Assembly: GCA_003499585.1 (NCBI GenBank)
Contig: DNSU01000043.1
Span: 1-14,764, forward strand
DNA: 14,764 bases
From: Cyanobacteria bacterium UBA9579
Lineage (GTDB): Bacteria; Cyanobacteriota; Vampirovibrionia; Gastranaerophilales; UBA9579
Direction: 5' to 3'
Position numbers and translations under genes: made by a program. The notes under the pieces were generated by a model. That model made no database searches. It saw only the letters and a list, made by a program, of their open reading frames with translations, and was not told where the DNA came from. Below are positions 1 to 6,541 of this stretch, in pieces. The first letter of the stretch is position 1; every line of letters starts with the position of its first letter.

Positions 1-23
1 ACTTAAATATGTGACCTAGTCAC
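1..23. repeat. Left copy of a terminal repeat containing GTGAC-N3-GTCAC
   Basis: The first 15 bases (acttaaatatgtgac) recur exactly at 14717-14731. In both copies they are followed by three variable bases and then GTCAC. Arms GTGAC/GTCAC are kept while the centre differs (cta here, tat at the other end), as expected for a conserved palindrome or hairpin. The repeat begins at base 1, so it may extend further left. Function is unknown: a dispersed intergenic repeat or a protein-binding site are both possible. Confidence 0.6.
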
Positions 24-48
24 CAACTTTAACCGCAGTCCAAAAATC

Positions 49-131
49 GAGCCTGTAAGAGATTCTATATCTTGATTTTTATATTTTTAACCAGACAGGC
101 TCTTACTTTTACATTTGAATCAAACAGGCTC
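49..131. repeat. Inverted and direct repeats of the word gagcctgt / acaggctc
   Basis: gagcctgt at 49-56 is the reverse complement of acaggctc at 95-102 and again at 124-131, so the two right-hand copies are direct repeats 29 bases apart. The overlapping words gtaagag (55-61) and ctcttac (100-106) are also reverse complements. The first possible stem (49-56 with 95-102) is followed by ttac and a short T run, which could make it a terminator for a gene left of the window. The third copy is not explained by that. Confidence 0.5.
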
Positions 132-317
132 AAATACTGGCAAGATAAAATTGATTATAATTTTATTTTTATAAGGATATAAATAAAGAAGCAAAATTAT
201 AATACCAACTGGAATATATAAATATGTTTTTTAAATTAGTATACTTTAGTTACAGGAAAACTATAACAATTATCGATTCTTAATGAGATAAAAGTTGTAT
301 ATAGTAATAATTATGAG

Positions 318-359
318 AGTGTTTTATTGAGTTTTATTTTTAAAATTACATAAAACACT
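318..359 (+). promoter_or_regulatory. Possible promoter within a 10-bp inverted repeat
   Basis: TTGAGT (327-332), 16 bases, then CATAAA (349-354) gives a plausible but weak sigma-70 promoter. It would start transcription near 360, just before the small ORF and the STAS gene. The -35 and -10 lie at the inner ends of the perfect inverted repeat agtgttttat (318-327) / ataaaacact (350-359). A dimeric regulator binding the repeat would therefore cover the promoter. In such AT-rich DNA, chance matches are common. Confidence 0.3.
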
Positions 360-388
360 GGGATGTGTAATTTAGGTTAGGAGTCTAG

Positions 389-529
389 ATGAGTATCGTT
401 GTCTATATTGATCTAAGATCTTTTTTGGCATTCAAAAGTTTTGCTTTAGATGTCTTGAAAGATCTTAGATCAAGACTATTAATCAGGGATTATTTAAAGA
501 CGGCATATGAATATATAGACCTAAGATAG
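389..529 (+). CDS. Possible 46-residue small protein upstream of the STAS gene
   Basis: An ATG at 389 lies five bases after AGGAG (379-383), a good ribosome binding site, and opens 46 codons ending in TAG at 527-529. The peptide begins MSIVVYIDLRSF and ends YEYIDLR. The tripeptide DLR occurs three times (residues 8-10, 25-27 and 44-46). The first two come from opposite arms of a perfect 16-bp inverted repeat (408-423 / 458-473). That repeat reads Asp-Leu-Arg-Ser in the same frame on both arms. I recognise no family, no signal peptide and no clear membrane segment. The STAS gene starts 35 bases downstream on the same strand, so the two could be co-transcribed. It may instead be a structured leader RNA, or a short leader peptide whose translation affects the downstream gene. 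Confidence 0.4.
   Translation: MSIVVYIDLRSFLAFKSFALDVLKDLRSRLLIRDYLKTAYEYIDLR
401..476. repeat. Perfect 16-bp inverted repeat in the STAS gene leader
   Basis: Bases 408-423 (ttgatctaagatcttt) are exactly reverse-complemented at 458-473, with 34 bases between. Outside these, gtct (401-404) and agac (473-476) extend the symmetry with a four-base bulge. As RNA it would form a stem of 16 pairs. No long T run follows, so a simple terminator is unlikely. It lies inside the possible small ORF. Confidence 0.75.
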
Positions 530-547
530 ATACACTCTATCTTGTCT
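517..547 (+). repeat. Stem-loop just upstream of the STAS start
   Basis: aagatag (523-529) pairs with ctatctt (537-543) across a seven-base loop. agac (517-520) pairs with gtct (544-547) after a two-base bulge, giving eleven pairs in total. The stem covers the stop codon of the possible small ORF and ends seven bases before the STAS gene's GGGAG (554-558). It is suited to an attenuation or translational-coupling role, but that is inference. Confidence 0.5.
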
Positions 548-564
548 GTTTATGGGAGATGTTA

Positions 565-939
565 ATGGGAATAAGTATAAGAAATTCTCAAAACTATGTG
601 ATTGTTGATATACATACATCATTTCTTGACGATCATATGGTTGGGATTTTAAGATTTACTTTATATGATTTGATAAAGCATGGGCAGATAAATATCCTTC
701 TGAATATGTCTGTGATTAATTCTATAAATAGTAATATTCTTGGATGTTTAGTTACGGCACAAAAAAAATGCCGAAAAAAGGGTGGTAATCTTTGTATTTA
801 TGGTGTTCAGCCTGATGTTTTAATGATTTTCTATATAATTAGGCTTGATGAGTATTTAAATCTTTATAATAATGAGATTGATGCATTAAATAATCAGAAT
901 ATTCTGACTAAAAGAAGGCTCAGGGTTGTAAGGGGCTAA
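565..939 (+). CDS. STAS-domain protein, anti-sigma factor antagonist-like
   Basis: The protein of 124 residues is essentially one STAS domain. This fold belongs to anti-anti-sigma factors such as SpoIIAA and RsbV, which bind anti-sigma kinases and are switched off by phosphorylation. The pattern is clear: an N-terminal beta strand (NYVIVDIH), then INILLNMSVI, then the loop INSINSNILG, a helix rich in Lys/Arg, and GGNLCIYGVQPDV. In the loop, the usual D-S-S-G-L-G is N-S-N-I-L-G. The phosphorylatable serine is kept (Ser56 from this start), while the Asp before it is Asn and the first Gly is Ile. An ATG at 559 is also in frame, but it overlaps the ribosome binding site. The ATG at 565 sits six bases after GGGAG (554-558) and is preferred. 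No anti-sigma partner or phosphatase gene is in the window. The gene ends two bases before the stop of the convergent DUF512 gene. Confidence 0.85.
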   Translation: MGISIRNSQNYVIVDIHTSFLDDHMVGILRFTLYDLIKHGQINILLNMSVINSINSNILGCLVTAQKKCRKKGGNLCIYGVQPDVLMIFYIIRLDEYLNLYNNEIDALNNQNILTKRRLRVVRG

Positions 940-941
940 TT

Positions 942-2237
942 TTATCCTGTAATAATTTTGATTAACTCTTTAGTGCTGTAATAATTCTCAATTATATGAA
1001 TTCTAGCTTCGAGTTTATTTTCAATATCTTTTATAGTAAGGTTATCAAGAAATTCATCGGTATATTTTCTCAGCATAACAGATGGAATAATAAGATCCGT
1101 TATATTAGATTTAATTGGTAAAAGATTATCAAGTAAATCCTGTCCGGTAACAAGGCCTGAAACTGTTACATCATTGCCCCAGAAATTGCTTTTTATTGGG
1201 ATTAAATTTATTTCAAGATTTTCAATTACATTTAATTTTTCTACTATTGGTTTTAATGCATAACTTGCTATTTTACCCGTTGATATTGTTAATTTTTTGG
1301 GAGCTGGTAATGATATAGGCAGGCTTGATCTGCTTATTTCAAAATCATCTAGCAACATTCTGCAAGTTCCAATTCCATCATCCAGCTGATCAAAATCATT
1401 GTAAAATTCTGTTTCAGGCAGGTTGCATTCTGTCATAATATATAATTCATCTGCTGGAAAAGCCAGATTGTAGCCCAAATTTTGATTGAATTCATATATT
1501 TGCGATATTATTTCTTCAGCTTTTTTCGGGTCTACTTTATTTAGATTATTATCAGTTCTATACTTGGTAATTCCAACAGGCACAACTGCTATGGATAAGA
1601 TGTTTGACTTCAAAGCCGCAAGATCATTCAATGTTTTATTTAGCTCTTCACCGTCATTAATTCCAGGACACAGGACTATTTGTACATGAACAGGGATTTG
1701 AAGGTTGTTAAGCCATGTTAATTCTTGCATAATCATGCCTGCTTTTGGATTTTTGAGCATAAATGAGCGCAATTCAGGATTTGTTGTATGGACTGAAATA
1801 TATAATGGCCCTGGTCTTAAATCTTCAATGCGTTTCTTATGTTCTTCATTCAGGTTTGTCAATGTGATGTATGTTCCTTGCAAGAACGATAATCGATAAT
1901 CGTCATCTTTTACATATAGACTATTTCTTAGTCCACAGGGTTGCTGATCAACAAAGCAAAATATACATTTGTTGTTACAGGGAATGATTTTGTCAAAAAC
2001 AGCAGATTCAAAGTTTATCCCAAGATCCTCATCAATATCTTTTTCAATATCAATAATTTCTTCCTCTCCATTTGCTCGTTTTATATGGAGAGAAAGTTCT
2101 TCTGAAGCTGTTAAATATTTATAATCAATTAAATCTCTGGGTTTTATATCGTTAATAGAGATTATTTCATCTTTTGGTTTTATTTCCAGATCTTCAGCAA
2201 TGCTGTCAGGATTTATATTGTTAACTATAGCTGGCAT
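942..2237 (-). CDS. PDZ / radical SAM / DUF512 protein
   Basis: This 431-residue protein matches the conserved bacterial family with an N-terminal PDZ-like segment (about 1-70, including SIAEDLEIKPKDEIISIN), a radical SAM core and a C-terminal DUF512 domain. The cluster-binding motif C-x3-C-x2-C is at Cys87, Cys91 and Cys94 in PCNNKCIFCFVDQ. Other family hallmarks are YVKDDDYRLSF (108-118), SVHTTNPELR (148-157), VPVGITKYR (219-227), ADELY (262-266) and DDGIGTCR (286-293). Length is normal and nothing looks broken. The family is common in Firmicutes and Cyanobacteria-like lineages. Its reaction is not established as far as I know, so I give no gene symbol. No good ribosome binding site precedes the ATG, but PAIVNNINPDSIAE fits the usual N-terminus. 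A 15-base palindrome lies 44 bases upstream of the start (2281-2295) and could be an operator. Confidence 0.93.
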   Translation of the reverse strand: MPAIVNNINPDSIAEDLEIKPKDEIISINDIKPRDLIDYKYLTASEELSLHIKRANGEEEIIDIEKDIDEDLGINFESAVFDKIIPCNNKCIFCFVDQQPCGLRNSLYVKDDDYRLSFLQGTYITLTNLNEEHKKRIEDLRPGPLYISVHTTNPELRSFMLKNPKAGMIMQELTWLNNLQIPVHVQIVLCPGINDGEELNKTLNDLAALKSNILSIAVVPVGITKYRTDNNLNKVDPKKAEEIISQIYEFNQNLGYNLAFPADELYIMTECNLPETEFYNDFDQLDDGIGTCRMLLDDFEISRSSLPISLPAPKKLTISTGKIASYALKPIVEKLNVIENLEINLIPIKSNFWGNDVTVSGLVTGQDLLDNLLPIKSNITDLIIPSVMLRKYTDEFLDNLTIKDIENKLEARIHIIENYYSTKELIKIITG

Positions 2238-2280
2238 GGTTTATCTACTTATTTTATATACACACTATATTTTAATATAA

Positions 2281-2295
2281 GGTGATAATATCACC
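2281..2295. promoter_or_regulatory. 15-base palindrome containing GTGA-N5-TCAC, possible operator
   Basis: ggtgataatatcacc is a perfect palindrome with seven-base arms around one central base. It lies upstream of the DUF512 gene and downstream of the membrane-protein gene (both minus strand). It shares GTGA-N5-TCAC with the palindromes at 11-23 and 14727-14739. It could bind a dimeric regulator. It could also act as part of a terminator for the membrane-protein gene, but there is no strong T run on the minus strand. Confidence 0.45.
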
Positions 2296-2301
2296 AAATT
2301 T

Positions 2302-2353
2302 ATGTTAACGGCTAACATCTCAGGAATATTATTCAAACACAAGGCTATTCCTG
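2302..2353 (-). terminator. Two inverted repeats after the membrane-protein gene, possible terminator
   Basis: Reading the minus strand, caggaata (2353-2346) overlaps the stop codon of the membrane-protein gene and pairs with tattcctg (2328-2321) across a 17-base loop. A second hairpin follows, atgtta (2318-2313) with taacat (2307-2302). Neither is followed by a clear T run. Together with the palindrome at 2281-2295, this makes three symmetric elements in about 70 bases. Termination or RNA processing is plausible but unproven. Confidence 0.35.
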
Positions 2354-2818
2354 TTCGATGTATATTTGTCCTTCTTCAGGCGGATTATTTTCTATTAATC
2401 CATAAACATATGCAACAACAAGGCCGCTAAATGCGTTAAATAACGCACTTAATAATGCCATAAAGAAAACCAGCATTGGTATTACCAGTAAACTATAGCT
2501 TGTAACCCAGAATGATCCGAAAGGATTTAATCCTGTAGATGCTCTAAATATCATATTTATTAAAAAAGAAATTGGTAAATATATGACAGAGCTTGCTATA
2601 ATTGCAGAGGATCCTGATACAGCGCCAATTATGGCCCCATCTTGCGGTGACAGGATGCCAACAAAGGAATTTCTTTTCATATAAAACACTATTGCTGAAC
2701 CAATAAATATGTATGTAAAACAGGCAAGAGCTTGAACATAAGGAATTAATAAAATTACTCCCAAAATAGCTCCTAATATTGCCCCAAGGACTATAGATGA
2801 TTTTATTAATAATTTCAT
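2345..2818 (-). CDS. Small multi-pass membrane protein of unknown function
   Basis: The 157-residue protein is strongly hydrophobic, with four or five likely membrane helices (about 5-25, 28-47, 60-90 with a break, and 106-141). The helices are rich in Gly, Ala and Ser, with small-residue patterns such as GAILGAILG and GAIIGAVSGSSA that favour tight helix packing. The loop LSPQDGAIIGA (56-66) and an acidic C-terminal tail (ENNPPEEGQIYIEQE) are distinctive. I do not recognise the family. On the minus strand GGAG lies about eleven bases before the ATG, which is acceptable. The DUF512 gene follows on the same strand after 107 bases that contain several inverted repeats, so the two need not form an operon. 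No catalytic motif is visible. Confidence 0.75.
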   Translation of the reverse strand: MKLLIKSSIVLGAILGAILGVILLIPYVQALACFTYIFIGSAIVFYMKRNSFVGILSPQDGAIIGAVSGSSAIIASSVIYLPISFLINMIFRASTGLNPFGSFWVTSYSLLVIPMLVFFMALLSALFNAFSGLVVAYVYGLIENNPPEEGQIYIEQE

Positions 2819-3262
2819 TGATTATGATACTCCGTTTTTCTATATCAATTAAATAATATCAGCTGGTAATTATTTTTGAATACAGCGAAATATGGAAAGT
2901 TTAGGATATTATAATTTTCTCATATTTTTTCGGGATTTTCTTAAAATTGAATTTATTATGGTGAATTATTCTCAAAATTTGTGGGGCATTAAACAAACAT
3001 AAGATTTATTTCCTGGTTTAAACTGTTACAAAAACCTTCAGGACTGAATTTACCAATTATAGATGAACTGTTTCAAGTTTTAGAAGTGCTAATCTTCTTG
3101 CCCTGCTTAATTTTAATACAAATAGTATTCTGAAATTTGGAAAGCAGGTGGTATAAAATAATAGTACAATTATAAAAGGATTAAAATTCAAAAATATAAC
3201 AGTAAAATATATAATTATGTTAATGGATAAAATAATTTTTGAATTTTAATATGGAGAGACTT
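2819..3262. other. Divergent intergenic region, no gene seen
   Basis: These bases separate the minus-strand membrane-protein gene from the plus-strand radical SAM gene, and so should carry a promoter for each. On the minus strand a perfect TATAAT (2913-2908) lies about 90 bases before the ATG, but no good -35 accompanies it. On the plus strand TGGTATAAA (3149-3157) resembles an extended -10, about 105 bases before the radical SAM start. No ORF of convincing character, tRNA or repeat was found. Confidence 0.5.
3149..3157 (+). promoter_or_regulatory. Possible extended -10 promoter for the radical SAM / glycosyltransferase pair
   Basis: TG-G-TATAAA fits an extended -10 element, which can work without a strong -35. 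I see no good -35 at the usual spacing. It would leave an AT-rich leader of roughly 100 bases before the gene at 3263. Confidence 0.3.
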
Positions 3263-4921
3263 ATGACAAAAGAGATTGTAGTTATAGATCGTGACGGATA
3301 TAAGCTGACTAATTACAGAATTCCCTGCAGAAGGGCGACTCTGTGGATAGGCCAGACCTGCAATCTCAGATGTAAATTTTGTTATTATACAAAAATGGTG
3401 AGTGATTTAGAGCATCCTCAGCATAGCTTTATGTCAATTAATAAAATAAAACAAATTTGCAAAGTTCTTGTAGGGAAATATAACAATAATTCTGTTGATA
3501 TTGAAGGTGGAGAACCGACTATATATAAGGATATCCATGAATTAATAAAGTATTGCAATGAAATAGGTTTAAAACCTACTCTTATAACTAATGGTCTTGT
3601 TCTTGATAAGACAGAAACCTGTCAGAAATTTAAGGAATCAGGCATTTATGATTTTCTTATAAGTGTTCATGCGATAGGTGATGTATATGATGAAATAGTT
3701 CAGGTTAAAGGTGCTAGTGCAAGACAGTTAAAAGCCCTTGATAACCTGATAGAAACAGGGATTCCTTTTAGGTTTAATACAGTCTTATCAAAAGAAGTTC
3801 TCCCTCAATTAATGGATGTGGCTAAACTTGCTGTTGAAAAAGGTGCAAGAGCTGTTAATTTTATAGCTTACAATCCTTTTAATGATCAAAGTACAGGCCG
3901 AACTGATGAAAATATTCCAAAATATACAGAAATAATTGAAAAACTTGCCCCTGCTCTTGATTATCTTGATGAAAACTTTATAGAAGCAAATGTAAGATAT
4001 CTTCCATTCTGTGTATTTGAAGAAAAATACAGAAAATTTATCCAGAATTTCCAGCAGAGAGTTTATGATCTTCATGAATGGGAAAGTGCTGGAGAAGTTT
4101 GGACATCAGCTCCCTCTCAGCGAACTGCTTCTGATGAGTTATCAGAGCCACCGGATTTTTATAAGCATATGAATAACTGGAGAAAGGCTTTTCGCGGTGC
4201 TAAAGATGGAGCATTATACAGCCATATAGCAGAACAGCTTGCAGAAAAATTTAAATCAGTAATAGAGAGCGATAAAAAAATAGGAATTTGCCTTTTTGGC
4301 AATCCAAATACGAATATGCAGGTGGTAAATTCACTAAATTCAAGCCCTGTATTAAAGGATAAATTTGAAATAAAAGCATTTATTTCATCAAAAGCATATA
4401 TCTCCGATGATCAAATTCATGGGTATCCTTGGATGTCTGATGAGTGGCTTGCTGAAAATATTCCCGATATTATATTAATCACTTCTTATGCACATAAAAG
4501 CCAGATTAAAAATCTCTTAGAAGAGAAGAATCTTGGTAAACTTGCTATATCTGTTTTTGAAGAATCAGATGATGAATCCAACGAGTATGCTAAGGAATTT
4601 TATCTGCCAGAAATGGGTGAAATAGAGAATTTTACAGAACTGGAATATGCTTATAAAGAGCATAGGCTGTTTTGCGCTAAAATAAATCCTTATTATAAAG
4701 GTGATAAGTGTCAGGAATGTTCAATTAGGCCAATATGTGACGGATTTCATAAAGATTATGTTGAGTATATAGGTTTTAACGAAGCAAAATCTATTAAACT
4801 TGATAAAGTTGTTTATGATCCAAGGTTTTATATAAGTGATCAGCTAAAAGTAGTTGAAAAAGAAGATTATGAATGGGCATTACCATATAATGCAGATGTA
4901 AAAGCAAGTAGTGTTCTATAA
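3263..4921 (+). CDS. Radical SAM / SPASM-type protein with an internal Rossmann-like domain
   Basis: Three parts can be seen in 552 residues. First is a radical SAM core with C-x3-C-x2-C at Cys33, Cys37 and Cys40 (CNLRCKFCYY) and the GGEP motif at 82-85. Second is a middle region (about 335-430) with alternating strands and helices (KKIGICLFGNPN, then PDIILITSYAHKSQI) that resembles a Rossmann-type module. Third is a C-terminal cysteine cluster C483-x2-C486-x5-C492-DGFH, like the extra iron-sulfur site of SPASM proteins. A conserved-looking link, YLPFCVFEEKYRKFIQNFQQ (246-265), joins the first two parts. The start chosen is ATG 3263, six bases after GGAG (3253-3256). A longer reading from TTG 3239 or ATG 3251 lacks such a site. 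The glycosyltransferase gene follows after 15 bases, so the two are probably one operon. The substrate is unknown; SPASM relatives often modify peptides, but other substrates occur. Confidence 0.88.
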   Translation: MTKEIVVIDRDGYKLTNYRIPCRRATLWIGQTCNLRCKFCYYTKMVSDLEHPQHSFMSINKIKQICKVLVGKYNNNSVDIEGGEPTIYKDIHELIKYCNEIGLKPTLITNGLVLDKTETCQKFKESGIYDFLISVHAIGDVYDEIVQVKGASARQLKALDNLIETGIPFRFNTVLSKEVLPQLMDVAKLAVEKGARAVNFIAYNPFNDQSTGRTDENIPKYTEIIEKLAPALDYLDENFIEANVRYLPFCVFEEKYRKFIQNFQQRVYDLHEWESAGEVWTSAPSQRTASDELSEPPDFYKHMNNWRKAFRGAKDGALYSHIAEQLAEKFKSVIESDKKIGICLFGNPNTNMQVVNSLNSSPVLKDKFEIKAFISSKAYISDDQIHGYPWMSDEWLAENIPDIILITSYAHKSQIKNLLEEKNLGKLAISVFEESDDESNEYAKEFYLPEMGEIENFTELEYAYKEHRLFCAKINPYYKGDKCQECSIRPICDGFHKDYVEYIGFNEAKSIKLDKVVYDPRFYISDQLKVVEKEDYEWALPYNADVKASSVL

Positions 4922-4936
4922 TTAAGGAAAATCTCA

Positions 4937-6430
4937 GTGAAAAAGAAAGTTTTCTTTATAAGCCAGAATACTGATGTAAGCGGATCACAGTTAAATCTTA
5001 AGAATATAATCAGCTTCTTGAAAGATGATTATGACATTTTTCTTTGGTCTCCAACTGATGGAGAATTGGCGAAGTACTATAGAGAAAATAATATTCCTTT
5101 ATATGTAAAAGACTTTTTTGTCGATAGCACCAATCGCTTTAAAGAAGAAATTGAATTCTCTCAAGAAACAGAGAAACAGATAAAGAGATTTATAAAAAAA
5201 TACAGAAGCTCCAATAAAAAAATAGCTATAAGATGCGCAGGGCGTATTACAGAGAAATTATTAGAAGAATATGACTTCTCAGAAGTTAACTTGATAGGGC
5301 TTTTTGATGGTAATCCGGCATTATTCGGTAAGGAAATTGGTGGGGTTCCGGTTTATTCAAAAGATGAGATTGATAAATTTGATATTGATATTCTGGTTAT
5401 AGCTCATAAACAACCAAAGCATTTGAGAGAAGAATTTAAAGGCAAAAAAATAAAAATAATAGATGATCTTTTCATAGGATCAAGAACGTCACGTGTTTTA
5501 AGGCTTTTAAGATTTTATACAGACTTGATTGAGCCTATAAAGCTAATAGCAAAAATCAATCCTGATATAGTTTTTATAAATAATTTAAGATGCTTTTGGG
5601 TAGTTATAGCAGGGAAGCTGCTTGGTAAAAAGGTTATATGGGCTATTCATGAATGTTTTAGTCCTAGGACTTTTCAGGCATTTCCGCAAAATGTGTTTCT
5701 GAGTAGCTTTAGATTTGTTGACAGATTTATTTTCCCTTCCCGTATTACTGCTGAGATGTTTAAGGAATTTGTCCCTGAAAATAAGGTTAATATTATAGGT
5801 AATGGATTAAATATTAGTGATATAGAGAAATATAAGCAAAATATCAGCATTGTTGATGTGAAAAATGAGCTCGGTATTCCTTTAGATCACAAAATTATCT
5901 GTAATGTCGGGATAACTGACAGTGTAAAAGGTCAGATTCATCTTGTAAAAGCTGGAATAAATCTTTTGAAAAAATCCCCTGATAAGAACTTCTCGTTTAT
6001 TCTTGTTGGGGCAAAGGAAAATTTATATCTGGCTAATATAAGATCTATGATAAATGAAGCTGGATTTATGAACCATTTTCACTTAATTCCTGTAACAAGA
6101 GATCCGTTTAAATATCTTAGTATTTCTGATATATACGTGTGCAGTTCAATGCAAGAGTCATTTGGTATTGCATTAATTGAAGCTATGGCGTTTAATATTC
6201 CGATTATCGCTACTGATACTTATGCAATACCAGAGCTCATATCTCATAATGAGACAGGAATGTTAATTCCCTTAAAGAATATGGAAATACATATCGAAAA
6301 TGAGATAAATAACTTAGTTAATAATCCTGAAAAGATGAAGATTCTTGCTGAAAATGCTCATAGAAAACTTCTATCTCAATATACAATCGAGATAGAAGTT
6401 GCAAAATATAAAAAAGTCATAGAAGGCTAA
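4937..6430 (+). CDS. GT4-type glycosyltransferase with an inserted Rossmann-like domain
   Basis: The 497-residue protein has the GT-B fold of family 4 glycosyltransferases, which move a sugar from a nucleotide donor to an acceptor. The N-terminal strand and loop KVFFISQNTDVSGSQLNL (4-21) and the C-terminal E407-x7-E415 motif (ESFGIALIEAM) are typical, as are GNGLN (288-292) and ICNVG (321-325). Unusual is an insertion at about 80-180: KKIAIRCAGRITEKLLEEY, then NLIGLFDGNP, GVPVYSKDEI and DIDILVIAH. This reads as a complete small Rossmann unit placed between the first strands of the N-terminal lobe and the rest of it. The start is GTG 4937, eight bases after AAGGA (4924-4928). The upstream radical SAM protein carries a comparable module. 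Donor and acceptor are unknown; surface glycan or lipid-linked sugar synthesis is the broad expectation. Confidence 0.9.
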   Translation: MKKKVFFISQNTDVSGSQLNLKNIISFLKDDYDIFLWSPTDGELAKYYRENNIPLYVKDFFVDSTNRFKEEIEFSQETEKQIKRFIKKYRSSNKKIAIRCAGRITEKLLEEYDFSEVNLIGLFDGNPALFGKEIGGVPVYSKDEIDKFDIDILVIAHKQPKHLREEFKGKKIKIIDDLFIGSRTSRVLRLLRFYTDLIEPIKLIAKINPDIVFINNLRCFWVVIAGKLLGKKVIWAIHECFSPRTFQAFPQNVFLSSFRFVDRFIFPSRITAEMFKEFVPENKVNIIGNGLNISDIEKYKQNISIVDVKNELGIPLDHKIICNVGITDSVKGQIHLVKAGINLLKKSPDKNFSFILVGAKENLYLANIRSMINEAGFMNHFHLIPVTRDPFKYLSISDIYVCSSMQESFGIALIEAMAFNIPIIATDTYAIPELISHNETGMLIPLKNMEIHIENEINNLVNNPEKMKILAENAHRKLLSQYTIEIEVAKYKKVIEG

Positions 6431-6541
6431 TTTATATTTTGCTAGAGTGGAAAATGTTATTCTAATCAAGCATTTGAATATTTTTCGTTCTTAAGGTATC
6501 GTGTTGGAGAATAGAAGATAGTATTATCAAGGATAAGACTT

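Larger units (their letters stand above)
1..388. other. Non-coding stretch with inverted repeats, upstream of the small ORF and STAS gene
   Basis: I see no convincing gene in this very AT-rich stretch. It holds a GTGAC-N3-GTCAC palindrome (11-23). An 8-base word, gagcctgt (49-56), is answered by two copies of its reverse complement, acaggctc (95-102 and 124-131). A 10-bp inverted repeat (318-327 with 350-359) overlaps a possible promoter. The first bases repeat near the far end of the window (14717-14731), so the window may start inside a dispersed repeat. An upstream gene could end just before base 1, and the 49-106 inverted repeat followed by a T run could then be its terminator. This cannot be tested from the window. 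Confidence 0.6.

Noticed and set aside
11..23. CRP or NtcA binding site
   Set aside because: The spacing between half-sites is five, not the six of CRP, and it does not match GTA-N8-TAC; the resemblance is only partial.
95..131. Two copies of acaggctc as the start of a CRISPR array
   Set aside because: The repeats are only eight bases, there are two copies, and no cas gene is in the window.
1486..1899. Two plus-strand ORFs opposite the DUF512 gene
   Set aside because: Both are antisense to conserved radical SAM coding sequence and show no domain or ribosome binding site.
3239..3262. Longer radical SAM start at TTG 3239 or ATG 3251
   Set aside because: No ribosome binding site precedes them, while GGAGAG is well placed for ATG 3263; the extra residues match nothing I know.
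3809..4075. Minus-strand ORF of 88 codons inside the radical SAM gene
   Set aside because: It lies fully antisense to a clear enzyme gene and is a low-complexity Phe/Ile/Lys-rich translation typical of a shadow frame.
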